From assembly GCA_020444275.1 (NCBI GenBank), contig JAHLLG010000002.1, positions 607,991 through 671,990 of the forward strand: 64,000 nucleotides of DNA. Direction: 5' to 3'. This document shows, piece after piece, positions 1 to 8,043 of this stretch (the first letter of the stretch is position 1; every line of letters starts with the position of its first letter). The notes below the pieces were generated by a model. The model was not told where the DNA came from. It made no database searches and worked only from the letters and a program-made list of their open reading frames with translations. A program made the translations under genes and the position numbers. The DNA is from Bacteroidota bacterium (GTDB lineage: Bacteria > Bacteroidota > Bacteroidia > Bacteroidales > UBA12077).

Positions 1-2
1 AT

Positions 3-377
3 GTAGGCTTAGGATTGAAATGGAATTTCTGGGACTGGAATAAAACAAAGCGTGAAAAGCAAATAGTTTCTTTAAATAAGAATCTGATTACCTCACAGGA
101 AAATACGTTCACAAAACAATTAAATATTGCACTTCAGAATGAAAAATCCAGAATGAAATCGCTGGAGGAATCTATTGCCACAGATCAGGAAATAATTAAG
201 CTTCGCGAAGAGGTAACAAAAAGTGCAAGGGTTAAGTTGGATAATGGATCGATCACATCATCAGATTATATTTCGAAATTAACTGCCGAAACACAAGCTA
301 AATTAAAGTTCGAAACTCATAAAATACAGTTAGTTCAGTCAAAAGTTAATTACTTATATATTAAAGGAGAGATTTAA
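3..377 (+). CDS. TolC-type outer membrane efflux protein, C-terminal fragment
   Basis: The reading frame is open from the left edge of the window, so the start is outside and only the last ~124 codons are present. The visible part opens with a strand-like segment (GLGLKWNFWDWNKTKRE) typical of the second TolC repeat, then a long helical stretch rich in Q, E, K and S, ending LVQSKVNYLYIKGEI; this beta-strand then coiled helix pattern is that of OEP/TolC channels. TolC proteins form the outer membrane duct of tripartite exporters. The genes that follow encode the adaptor, ATPases and permeases of one, so this is probably its dedicated duct. A TTG at 15 could be mistaken for a start, but the frame continues upstream with matching sequence. 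Confidence 0.8.
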   Translation, partial: VGLGLKWNFWDWNKTKREKQIVSLNKNLITSQENTFTKQLNIALQNEKSRMKSLEESIATDQEIIKLREEVTKSARVKLDNGSITSSDYISKLTAETQAKLKFETHKIQLVQSKVNYLYIKGEI

Positions 378-386
378 AATAAATAA

Positions 387-420
387 AACCTGACAGAGTC
401 TGTAAGGTCCTGTCAGAGTT
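387..420. repeat. CCTGACAG-type intergenic inverted repeat
   Basis: An imperfect palindrome between the TolC and adaptor genes: CTGACAG and CTGTCAG arms around a ~16-nt centre. Related sequences with the CCTGACAGG core occur at 9265-9297 and 55211-55242, where they are near-perfect hairpins with T-runs. Here the arms are shorter and no T-run follows, so it probably does not terminate the operon. Confidence 0.55.
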
Positions 421-452
421 GAAACAGAAAGGTTGAAACAAAAATAACAAAG

Positions 453-1334
453 ATGAAAAAGATATATTTATTAGCCATTCCACTATTTTTTGCAGCATGC
501 AATGGAAATGATAATGGTTCAGATGCTTACGGAAACTTCGAAGCGAAAGAAATAATCGTAAGTGCAGAAGCACAAGGTAAAATATTAGAGTTTAAAATAG
601 AAGAAGGCGAAACTCTTTCCAAAAATCAGTATGTTGGAGTTATTGATACTATTACTTTATCAATTCAAAAAGAGCAGCTTATGGCACAAAAAAATGCTGT
701 TGCGTCAAAACTAACCAATATACGAGCTCAAATTGCAGTTCAGGAAGAGCAGAAATCAACACTGAAAACTGAAAAAGAGAGGATTGAAAACCTGTATAAT
801 GAAAATGCCGCAACAAAACAGCAATATGATGATATCCAAGGCAAATATGATGTTTTAGTAAAACAAATTGAAGCAACAAAAACCCAAATATTATCGGTTA
901 CACGAGAAATGCAGGTTATCGATAAACAAATTAAGTTACTCAATGAGCAAATTAGAAGGGCAAAAATTATTAATCCTGTAAACGGAACGGTATTGGAAAA
1001 ATATCTTGAAGAGAATGAAATTGCAGTAACAGGCAAAGCGCTATATAAAATTGCCCGCCTTGATGAAATAGAACTGCGTGTATATGTAAGTGGTGCTCAA
1101 TTGCCCAATGTTAAACTGGGCCAAAAAGTCAGTGTTTTTGTTGATAAAGACAAAGAAACAAACCAGGAGTATGAAGGGGAAGTATTTTGGATTTCTGAAC
1201 AGGCTGAGTTTACACCTAAAATCATTCAAACCAAAGAGGAGCGTGTGAATATGGTATATGCAGTAAAAATACGCGTTAAAAACGATGGCAAACTAAAAAT
1301 TGGAATGCCCGGAGAGGCAAAGTTTAATAAATAA
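453..1334 (+). CDS. HlyD/YbhG-family periplasmic adaptor lipoprotein
   Basis: A 293-residue membrane-fusion protein. The N-terminus is a lipoprotein signal (IPLFFAAC, lipid-modified Cys16). A first half-lipoyl segment lies at about residues 28-65, an alpha-helical coiled-coil hairpin at about 70-175, the second half-lipoyl (NPVNGTVLEKYLEENEIA) at about 178-200, then a beta-barrel region to the end. Adaptors of this family bridge the inner-membrane ABC transporter and the TolC duct. It sits between the TolC gene and two ABC ATPases on the same strand, the gene set of the E. coli ybhGFSR exporter. Substrate cannot be read from sequence; family members export drugs, cations or other small molecules. 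The ATG start gives a complete lipoprotein signal. Confidence 0.88.
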   Translation: MKKIYLLAIPLFFAACNGNDNGSDAYGNFEAKEIIVSAEAQGKILEFKIEEGETLSKNQYVGVIDTITLSIQKEQLMAQKNAVASKLTNIRAQIAVQEEQKSTLKTEKERIENLYNENAATKQQYDDIQGKYDVLVKQIEATKTQILSVTREMQVIDKQIKLLNEQIRRAKIINPVNGTVLEKYLEENEIAVTGKALYKIARLDEIELRVYVSGAQLPNVKLGQKVSVFVDKDKETNQEYEGEVFWISEQAEFTPKIIQTKEERVNMVYAVKIRVKNDGKLKIGMPGEAKFNK

Positions 1335-1432
1335 ATGGTCAAATTGTTAAATGGCAGAACAGTTCAAGGGTGCAAACTTTGCGACTTTGCGAGATAAAAT
1401 GGAGTTGCAACCAGAAACCATCAATAGTTAAA

Positions 1433-2353
1433 ATGATTAAACAAACAAAACATATTATAAAAGTAAATCAGCTCAGAAAATCTTACGAAAAAGTAGAAGC
1501 CGTAAAAGGAGTAAGTTTTTCTGTTTCAAACGGTGAGCTGTTCGGATTAATTGGCCCTGATGGTGCCGGCAAAACGAGTATTTTCCGAATTCTAACTACT
1601 CTCATGTTTCCTACCGATGGTAACGTTTCAATGATGGATTTAGATGTAGTTAAGGATTACAGGTTTATACGAAATAACCTGGGTTATATGCCACAGCGAT
1701 TTTCATTGTACCAGGATTTATCGGTTGAAGAAAATCTGGCATTTTTTGCCCGTATTTTTGGAACAACTATAGAAGAAAACTACGATCTGATTAAAGATAT
1801 TTATATTCAGATTGAGCCTTTTAAAAAAAGGTTGGCTGGTCAACTTTCAGGTGGAATGAAACAAAAACTGGCACTTTCCTGTGCATTGATTCATAGTCCT
1901 GAAATTTTAATTCTGGACGAACCAACTACCGGCGTTGATGCAGTGTCGCGAAAAGAATTCTGGGAAATGTTAATCCGGTTAAAAGAAAAGGGAATTACCA
2001 TTTTAGTGTCTACGCCATATATGGACGAGGCCAATATGTGCGATCGTGTTGCTCTGATACAAAATGGAGAGATCATGTCTATTGATACTCCTGCAAAAAT
2101 TATTGACGATTTTGGTCGTAAACTTTGGGCTGTTAAATCGGATAACATCTATCAGTTAATACTGGATTTAAAGAAAATGGAATCAGTTGATACTGTATTT
2201 CCATTTGGCGAATATCTTCACATCACTTCAAAAGCGGATGAGTTTAATGAAGAGAGATTAATTTCAGATTTAGAAAAAGTTGGACATTCTAATATCAGAA
2301 TTCAGCAAATTAAAGCGAATATTGAAGATTGTTTTATGCAATTAATGCAGTAG
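1433..2353 (+). CDS. ABC transporter ATP-binding protein (YbhF first half-like), H-loop His replaced by Pro
   Basis: A 306-residue ABC ATPase starting at ATG 1433; an upstream in-frame GTG at 1370 would add 21 unlike residues. Walker A is GPDGAGKT (41-48), Q-loop Gln88, signature LSGGM (138-142), Walker B ILILDE (158-163). At the H-loop the usual His is Pro195 (VSTPYMDEA). A ~65-residue C-terminal extension follows. It pairs with the next gene; in E. coli both ATPase halves are fused in YbhF. With the neighbour's degenerate signature, this predicts one competent and one degenerate ATP site in the heterodimer. Its role would be powering the efflux complex encoded by the surrounding genes. Confidence 0.88.
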   Translation: MIKQTKHIIKVNQLRKSYEKVEAVKGVSFSVSNGELFGLIGPDGAGKTSIFRILTTLMFPTDGNVSMMDLDVVKDYRFIRNNLGYMPQRFSLYQDLSVEENLAFFARIFGTTIEENYDLIKDIYIQIEPFKKRLAGQLSGGMKQKLALSCALIHSPEILILDEPTTGVDAVSRKEFWEMLIRLKEKGITILVSTPYMDEANMCDRVALIQNGEIMSIDTPAKIIDDFGRKLWAVKSDNIYQLILDLKKMESVDTVFPFGEYLHITSKADEFNEERLISDLEKVGHSNIRIQQIKANIEDCFMQLMQ

Positions 2354-2396
2354 AAACTAAATGCATTTTAGTGCTTATATGGTAAATAATATAACC

Positions 2397-3128
2397 ATGA
2401 TTAAAAACAAAGAGAATATAATTGAGGTAAAGGATCTGGTAAAAAAGTTTGGAAATTTTTATGCCAACGATCATTTAACATTCGAGGTTAAAAAAGGAGA
2501 AATATTCGGATTTTTGGGAGCCAATGGTGCAGGCAAAACAACTGCCATTCGGATTCTCTCGGGGTTATCATATCCAACATCAGGCGACGTAATGGTAGCC
2601 GGATTTGATGTGTATAAAGAGCGTGAAAAGGTTAAAAAAAATATTGGATACATGAGCCAGAAATTCTCTTTATACGAAGATTTAACAGTAAAGGAGAATA
2701 TCCGTTTTTATGGTGGTATTTATGGGTTATCAAATAAATACATTAAAGAGAAAACCGAAAGTATGCTCGAAAGATTGAAAATGAAAGATATTCAGCATAG
2801 TTTAATTGGTTCATTACCATTAGGATGGAAACAAAAGATTGCTTTTTCGGTTGCCATCTTTCATAATCCGAAGATTGTATTTCTCGATGAACCTACAGGA
2901 GGTGTCGATCCTATTACCCGGCGAGATTTTTGGGAAATGATATATGAAGCCTCAAATAACGGGATAACGGTATTTGTAACAACTCACTATATGGACGAAG
3001 CCGAATATTGCGATCGGGTTTCTATTATGGATCGAGGTAAAATAGAAGGATTAGATACTCCGGGTGGTCTAAAAAAGAGATTTAAATCAAATAACATGGA
3101 TGAGGTATTCTTAAAAATTGCCCGTTAA
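2397..3128 (+). CDS. ABC transporter ATP-binding protein (YbhF second half-like), degenerate signature motif
   Basis: A 243-residue ABC ATPase from ATG 2397; a further in-frame ATG at 2361 would add 12 residues and cannot be excluded. Walker A is GANGAGKT (41-48), Walker B IVFLDE (160-165), and the H-loop His197 is present (VTTHYMDEA). The signature motif is LPLGW (140-144) instead of LSGGQ, a variant I recall from the second ATPase half of YbhF-type proteins. It lies 43 nt after the first ATPase gene and before two permeases. It is inferred to form a heterodimer with that ATPase on the YbhR/YbhS-like permeases. Confidence 0.87.
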   Translation: MIKNKENIIEVKDLVKKFGNFYANDHLTFEVKKGEIFGFLGANGAGKTTAIRILSGLSYPTSGDVMVAGFDVYKEREKVKKNIGYMSQKFSLYEDLTVKENIRFYGGIYGLSNKYIKEKTESMLERLKMKDIQHSLIGSLPLGWKQKIAFSVAIFHNPKIVFLDEPTGGVDPITRRDFWEMIYEASNNGITVFVTTHYMDEAEYCDRVSIMDRGKIEGLDTPGGLKKRFKSNNMDEVFLKIAR

Positions 3129-3146
3129 ATTATAAGATAAAATGAA

Positions 3147-3174
3147 GTCATGCTGAGCAAGTCGAAGTATGCAT
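3147..3174. repeat. GTCGAA-type intergenic repeat, single half
   Basis: One copy of a short repeat (GTCATGCTGAGCAAGTCGAA followed by a few bases) in the gap between ATPase and permease genes. Related copies lie at 25625-25680, 27753-27810, 43763-43849 and 63474-63500, mostly as inverted pairs. It is palindromic (TGAGCnnGTCGAA core) and non-coding. Confidence 0.7.
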
Positions 3175-3196
3175 GGTGAAATAAAAAAATAAAGAA

Positions 3197-4303
3197 ATGA
3201 AAAGATTTTTAGGATTTGTAAAAAAGGAATTCCATCATATTTTTAGAGATTATCGTACAATGCTCATTTTATTTGGAATGCCCATTGCTCAAATTCTAAT
3301 ATTTGGGTACGTTGTATCGAACGAAATAACAGATGTTAAAATTGGGATTTACGATAAATCAAAAGATGATATTACGCATGAGATTACCAATAAAATAACA
3401 TCATCAGGTTTTTTTATTCTACACGAAAATCTCAACTCTGACAAAGAAATTGAACAGGCATTTAAGAAGGGAATTATTCGAGAAGTAATTGTTTTTGAGC
3501 CCAATTTTGCAGAAAAGTTACATCGCGATGGAACTGCTTCAGTTCAGATTATTGCCGATGCTTCTGACGCAAACACGGCAAACATCGTAACAAATTATAC
3601 CAAAGGAATCATTAGTAGTTACATGAAAAATGAGCTTATGGCTCAGGGATATCCATACGAAATTATACCCGAAGTTCGCATGTTGTATAATAACGAGCTA
3701 AAAGGGGTTTATATGTTTGTACCAGGAACAATGGCTTTAATTTTAATGCTTGTTTCGGCTATGATGACATCAATTTCTATTGCCCGTGAAAAAGAGATGG
3801 GAACCATGGAAGTACTCCTGGTATCCCCATTACGACCATTGCCAATTGTTATCGGAAAAGTTATTCCATATATGGTTTTGTCATTTATTAATGCCGTTGT
3901 TATTATTGCATTGAGTTATTTCGTATTCGCAATGCCTATTCAAGGAAACCTGGTATTTCTATTGTTAGAAACGCTGCTGTTTATCTTTATGGCATTATCT
4001 CTCGGAATTCTTATTTCTACTGTTAGCGAAAGCCAGATGGTTGCAATGTTTATTTCAATGTTTGCATTAATGTTGCCTACTATGCTTCTTTCGGGTTTTA
4101 TATTTCCAATTGAGAATATGCCCAAGGTGTTACAATGGATAAGTTCTATTATGCCGGCACGATATTTTATAGTCATTGTAAAAAATATAATGATAAAAGG
4201 ATCGGGTATTGGAGTAATCTGGAAAGAAACATTGGTTGTAGCCGGAATGACTATATTATTTCTAATTGTGAGTATCAAAAAGTTCAAAGTAAGACTTGAG
4301 TAA
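3197..4303 (+). CDS. ABC-2 type permease (YbhS/YbhR-like)
   Basis: A 368-residue ABC-2 permease. A cytoplasmic N-terminus is followed by one transmembrane helix (about 20-42), a ~130-residue extracytoplasmic domain, then about five helices from residue 170 onward, with the family's REKEMGTMEVLLVSPLRP segment at the first intracellular loop and a PARYF motif before the last helix. This is the ABC2_membrane_3 layout. It lies behind the two ATPases and before a second permease of the same family, so the two probably form the heterodimeric membrane core of the exporter. Confidence 0.88.
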   Translation: MKRFLGFVKKEFHHIFRDYRTMLILFGMPIAQILIFGYVVSNEITDVKIGIYDKSKDDITHEITNKITSSGFFILHENLNSDKEIEQAFKKGIIREVIVFEPNFAEKLHRDGTASVQIIADASDANTANIVTNYTKGIISSYMKNELMAQGYPYEIIPEVRMLYNNELKGVYMFVPGTMALILMLVSAMMTSISIAREKEMGTMEVLLVSPLRPLPIVIGKVIPYMVLSFINAVVIIALSYFVFAMPIQGNLVFLLLETLLFIFMALSLGILISTVSESQMVAMFISMFALMLPTMLLSGFIFPIENMPKVLQWISSIMPARYFIVIVKNIMIKGSGIGVIWKETLVVAGMTILFLIVSIKKFKVRLE

Positions 4304-4389
4304 TAAAGGATGAATTGTTTTCAAAGGAAAAAAATAAAGCGATTGATATGTGGATGATGAAGTAAAGGATATATGAAAAGCTGATTAAA

Positions 4390-5508
4390 ATGAGAAAGAT
4401 TAGATTTATACTACGAAAGGAATTTACGCAAATATTTCGAAATAAAACCATGCTACCCATGATTTTTGGAATTCCAATAATACAATTGGTTGTTTTGGTG
4501 CATGCAGCTACCCTTGAGATGAAATCTATCGATATGTATATAGTCGATAATGACTTGTCTTCCATGTCATACGAGCTGATAAGTAAATTCAAGGGATCGT
4601 CTTTTTACAATATTTCCGGAAGTTCGTTCTCCATGGATAAGGCAAATAAGGCCATAGAGAAGAATCAAACAGACTTAATTTTACATATTCCATCGGGTTT
4701 TGAACGAAAATTAATTCGCGAAAACGAGTCGAAGGTTCAATTGTTAATTGATGGAATAAATGGCACTGCAGCGAGTTTAATTAATGCGTATTCAACATCT
4801 GTTATTTCAGATTTTAACCGGAATATAATTGTTGATCTAACTCAAATGCCTGCGATAAAAAATATGAATCCGATAAAAATGGAAGAATCATATTGGTACA
4901 ATCCTGAATTAAATTATAAAATCTATATGCTACCAGGGATTCTGGTAATTTTGGTCACTATAATAAGCATGTTTTTAGCTGCAATGAATATTGTCCGAGA
5001 AAAGGAAATTGGAACCATTGAGCAATTGAATGTAACACCAATCAGAAAGTTTGAGTTCATTATTGGTAAACTGGTGCCATTCATAGTGATTGCCTTGTTT
5101 GAGTTAGCTTTTGGATTATTAATTGGAAAAATCTTTTTTCATATCCCTATAGTTGGAAGTTTAGGCCTGTTATTTGGATTTACCATAATTTATTTACTGG
5201 TGGTGTTAGGTATTGGATTATTTATATCCGCAATCTCATCAACACAACAACAAGTAATGTTTATATCGTTTTTCTTTATGCTTGTGTTTATTTTAATGAG
5301 TGGAATTTTTACACCAACCGAAAGTATGCCAGTTTGGGCTCAAAGAATTAATGTAATTAATCCGTTCTATTATTTTATGCGGGTTATACGGATGATTCTG
5401 CTTAAAGGATCAGGTTTTTGGGACATTTCTTACGAATTTTTCAGCTTACTGATATATGCAGCTATTATGTTAAGTTTAGCTGTATGGCGATACAGAAAAG
5501 TAGCTTAA
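4390..5508 (+). CDS. ABC-2 type permease (YbhR/YbhS-like)
   Basis: A 372-residue paralogue of the preceding permease with the same topology: an N-terminal helix, a large extracytoplasmic domain (about 45-170), then five helices. The conserved loop reads REKEIGTIEQLNVTPIRKFE, and the NPFYYFMRVIR motif precedes the last helix. It ends the efflux operon. Its stop codon overlaps the 3' end of the convergent uracil-DNA glycosylase gene by 4 nt, with no hairpin between them. The 86-nt gap before it holds nothing recognisable. Confidence 0.87.
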   Translation: MRKIRFILRKEFTQIFRNKTMLPMIFGIPIIQLVVLVHAATLEMKSIDMYIVDNDLSSMSYELISKFKGSSFYNISGSSFSMDKANKAIEKNQTDLILHIPSGFERKLIRENESKVQLLIDGINGTAASLINAYSTSVISDFNRNIIVDLTQMPAIKNMNPIKMEESYWYNPELNYKIYMLPGILVILVTIISMFLAAMNIVREKEIGTIEQLNVTPIRKFEFIIGKLVPFIVIALFELAFGLLIGKIFFHIPIVGSLGLLFGFTIIYLLVVLGIGLFISAISSTQQQVMFISFFFMLVFILMSGIFTPTESMPVWAQRINVINPFYYFMRVIRMILLKGSGFWDISYEFFSLLIYAAIMLSLAVWRYRKVA

Positions 5509-6194
5509 TTATAAAATTTACACGAAAACCAATCTCCAAAACAGTTGGCTTTTACAAAGTTAATTGGTAATAAGCCTTGATTAAAATTCTTGTGCTGTTT
5601 ACAATTATCAATTAACGGACATTCGGTATGAAGTGTCTTAATAATACTGTAATCTTTTACCAGCTTTGAAAATTGTTTGCTTTTATGAACAACAGTTGCA
5701 GGATGCCGAACAGGTACAATCTTTTTATTTTTAGATATATGTAGTTTTCCAAACGCTTCTCTGAAATCAATTCGTGTTGGAATTTTTAAGCCATAAATCT
5801 TAAAAATAAATTTTGAAACATGATAACCTAATGTTATGATGATTTCTGGTTTTACAAGTTCTATTTCCTTCTTTAAATATAGATGGTAACATGTATTTAT
5901 TTCATCGGTTCTGGGTTTTCTGCATTTGGGCAAGAAACACTTTAACAGATTGGTAATATAAATTTCCTCTCTTTGTAAACCAACCTCACACATTAAATCA
6001 TCAAAAACTTTACCCGATGGTCCAACTAATATTTTGCTTTCGGCATCTTCTGTTCGCCCGGGTGCCTGGGCTATAAACATAAATTTAGATGGTGCGATAC
6101 CTTCGCCACAAACTGCATGAGTTCTTGTTTCATAAAGTCTGCAGTACTGACAGTGCCTTATTTGAGAGTTAATATTTGATAGTAATTCTTTCAT
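5505..6194 (-). CDS. Uracil-DNA glycosylase superfamily protein, family 4-like, with Cys-rich tail
   Basis: A 229-residue protein. Cysteines 15, 18, 86 and 102 match the spacing of the four iron-sulfur ligands of family-4 UDGs. The first catalytic motif reads AQAPG (42-46), where family 4 usually has GEAPG, and the second motif contains HPA (164-166). Such enzymes excise uracil from DNA in base-excision repair. After the domain, residues 190-229 carry four more cysteines (192, 198, 218, 225), not part of the usual fold; they could bind a second metal or be a lineage extension. The Gln for Glu change makes exact activity uncertain. It converges on and overlaps the permease gene by 4 nt. Confidence 0.82.
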   Translation of the reverse strand: MKELLSNINSQIRHCQYCRLYETRTHAVCGEGIAPSKFMFIAQAPGRTEDAESKILVGPSGKVFDDLMCEVGLQREEIYITNLLKCFLPKCRKPRTDEINTCYHLYLKKEIELVKPEIIITLGYHVSKFIFKIYGLKIPTRIDFREAFGKLHISKNKKIVPVRHPATVVHKSKQFSKLVKDYSIIKTLHTECPLIDNCKQHKNFNQGLLPINFVKANCFGDWFSCKFYN

Positions 6195-6288
6195 CTATAC
6201 AAACAAATTTAAAGGAAAATAGCCTGTAAAGCATTTTATACGTCAGGAATTTCTTATTTTTATATTTCAATTCCAAATACTCAAAATA

Positions 6289-7611
6289 ATGCTACAAAAA
6301 GTTTTAGATTTTTTAAAAAAGGATGTTTGGCGCATAACCTTTAAAAATATACCGAAATATCAGGTATTATTAATTAAAACGTTAAGAATTCTGTTATTGG
6401 CATTCAGAGGTTACGATGAAGATAAAGTAAGTTTGCGTTCATCGGCCTTAACGTTTTATTCCATGTTGTCGGTGGTTCCCGTGGCTGCAATGGCTTTTGG
6501 AATATCTAAAATGGTAGGTATTGATAAACAGCTTACCAAGTATTTAAACGAACAATTTGCAGGTCAGCAGGAAGTATTGGATTATATCATACAATTTGCA
6601 AATTCATTTCTTGATAATACAAAAGGTGGTTTAATTGCCGGAATTGGAGCTATTATTTTAATTTGGTCGGTAATGAAAGTATTTGGAAATATCGAAAGCT
6701 CATTTAATGCCATTTGGCAAATTCGGCAAGGAAGAAATTGGTTCAGAAAGTTTAGCGATTATATTTCAATGTTGATTATTGCTCCAATCTTGTTAGTTTC
6801 ATCAAGTAGTGCAACAGTTTTTATTTCAACAGTATTAAAACAATTAGCTGTTGAACACGCAATTGTTGGTGTGCTAAGTCCGCTATTATTTTTATTAATC
6901 AAACTGGTTCCTTACGTACTTATTTGGTTATTGCTTACCATGGTTTATATGGTTATGCCTAATACAAAAGTAAATTTCAAATCGGCATTTGTTGCCGGGA
7001 TCATTTCAGGAACTGTTTTCGTTTTCGTGCAGTGGGCTTATATTCATTTTCAGGTAGGAGTTTCAAAATACAACGCCATTTATGGTAGTTTTGCTGCACT
7101 TCCTTTGTTTCTTATTTGGTTGCAAATGAGTTGGTTAATTGTACTCTTTGGAGCAGAAATATCGTTTGCTGTGCAGAATGTCGAAAAGTATGAGTTTGAG
7201 CCCGATACACAAAATTTAAGTCCATTCAGTTGGCGTGTACTAACTTTAACGGTTGCTCATTTATTAATTAAAAATTTTGCCAATGGAGAAAAAGCTCTAA
7301 CTGCAGAAGAAATTAGTAAACGGCTTGAAATACCAATTCGTGCCGTTCGAGATATTATTTACATGTTAGTCGATAGTGAGATATTATCTGAAGTAAACAC
7401 AAAAAATGAGAAGGAAAAAGCATATCAACCTGCCTTGGATACCAACATATTAACGGTAAGTTATGTGCTAAATGCCCTGGATCATAGAGGTACAGATAAG
7501 ATCTTAGCAATAGCATCTACTGAAAAAGAACACATTATAAAACTGCTTAACGACTTTGATATTGCCATACAGAATGCTAAAGGCACAAAATTATTAAAGG
7601 ATATTAATTAA
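6289..7611 (+). CDS. YihY/BrkB-family inner membrane protein with C-terminal winged-helix-like region
   Basis: A 440-residue protein with the YihY/virulence factor BrkB domain at about residues 45-300: LRSSALTFYSMLSVVPVAAM near the N-terminus, GAIILIWSVMKVFGNIE, and a late GSFAALPLFLIWLQMSWLIVLFGAEI helix. Six hydrophobic segments are visible. Residues ~320-430 are soluble and resemble the winged-helix tail of many Bacteroidota members (EEISKRLEIPIRAVRDIIYML). Despite old ribonuclease BN labels, the family's function is unsettled; it was named for BrkB of Bordetella. It is a single gene with no obvious functional neighbours. Confidence 0.85.
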   Translation: MLQKVLDFLKKDVWRITFKNIPKYQVLLIKTLRILLLAFRGYDEDKVSLRSSALTFYSMLSVVPVAAMAFGISKMVGIDKQLTKYLNEQFAGQQEVLDYIIQFANSFLDNTKGGLIAGIGAIILIWSVMKVFGNIESSFNAIWQIRQGRNWFRKFSDYISMLIIAPILLVSSSSATVFISTVLKQLAVEHAIVGVLSPLLFLLIKLVPYVLIWLLLTMVYMVMPNTKVNFKSAFVAGIISGTVFVFVQWAYIHFQVGVSKYNAIYGSFAALPLFLIWLQMSWLIVLFGAEISFAVQNVEKYEFEPDTQNLSPFSWRVLTLTVAHLLIKNFANGEKALTAEEISKRLEIPIRAVRDIIYMLVDSEILSEVNTKNEKEKAYQPALDTNILTVSYVLNALDHRGTDKILAIASTEKEHIIKLLNDFDIAIQNAKGTKLLKDIN

Positions 7612-7615
7612 TACG

Positions 7616-7645
7616 TTTGAATTTAATAAATCATTCTTATATTTG
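7616..7645 (+). promoter_or_regulatory. Bacteroidota-type promoter of the trp leader
   Basis: TTTG at 7616-7619 and TATATTTG at 7638-7645, separated by 18 nt, match the -33 TTTG / -7 TAnnTTTG consensus of the Bacteroidota housekeeping sigma factor. Transcription would start near 7652, just ahead of the Trp-rich leader peptide. Confidence 0.72.
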
Positions 7646-7667
7646 TAACAAATAAATGCAAAAAGCA

Positions 7668-7736
7668 ATGAAACAGATTTTAAATACAAATTGGTGGTGG
7701 CACATGACATATCATAAAAACAGGTATATGATCTAA
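7668..7736 (+). CDS. trpL: trp leader peptide (three tandem Trp codons)
   Basis: A 22-codon ORF beginning MKQILNTN, then three consecutive TGG codons, then HMTYHKNRYMI and a stop. An in-frame ATG at 7656 could add four residues. It lies directly downstream of a good promoter and 22 nt before a strong intrinsic terminator, ahead of trpB. That is the layout of ribosome-mediated attenuation: a ribosome stalled on the Trp codons when charged tRNA-Trp is scarce. The segment CAGGTATA (7721-7728), in the last leader codons, can pair with TATAACCTG (7771-7779) of the terminator with one bulged base. It is a candidate antiterminator that a ribosome finishing the peptide would cover. Confidence 0.85.
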   Translation: MKQILNTNWWWHMTYHKNRYMI

Positions 7737-7758
7737 CTTTGTATTTTATAATATTATC

Positions 7759-7791
7759 AAGGCCGCAGGTTATAACCTGCGGCCTTTTTTT
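7759..7791 (+). terminator. Intrinsic terminator of the trp attenuator
   Basis: A perfect palindrome, AAGGCCGCAGGTTA and its complement (7759-7786), GC-rich at its base, followed by seven T. It stands between the Trp leader peptide and trpB, so it must be suppressed for trpB to be transcribed from the upstream promoter. Confidence 0.92.
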
Positions 7792-7808
7792 ATGCTAAAA
7801 TTTAAATA

Positions 7809-7880
7809 ATGTATAATTCTCAATATATCATCTGGTGGCGGCGTATTCAGTTTCTGTGGCGTAATTGCCTGTCGAAATAA
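7809..7880 (+). CDS. Second Trp-rich mini-ORF upstream of trpB
   Basis: A 23-codon ORF starting 18 nt after the terminator T-run: MYNSQYII, two tandem TGG codons, RRIQFL, another TGG, then RNCLSK and stop. Three Trp in 23 codons between an attenuator and trpB is unlikely by chance and suggests a second leader peptide, as in the tandem his leaders. The 163 nt from its stop to trpB show no GC-rich hairpin with a T-run, so either the second module has lost its terminator, works by another mechanism, or is not real. Confidence 0.5.
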   Translation: MYNSQYIIWWRRIQFLWRNCLSK

Positions 7881-8043
7881 TCTAATTACAATACCTTATA
7901 AAGAAGAAATAAAAGATCAGAAGTGTCTCTAACCTCAGTTTTCAAACATGGGTTAAAAATCCTTCAATATAGTTGGGCCTTAGCTCATTATTAAATCTTA
8001 GGATATTTCTGACAAAAAATAATAAACAATTAAAACAATAATT

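Noticed and set aside
1370-1432. Upstream GTG start for the first ATPase
   Set aside because: The added 21 residues match no ABC ATPase N-terminus and the ATG at 1433 starts the normal domain.
7881-8043. Second terminator after the second Trp mini-ORF
   Set aside because: Only weak AT-rich pairings were found and none carries a T-run; I could not support a hairpin.
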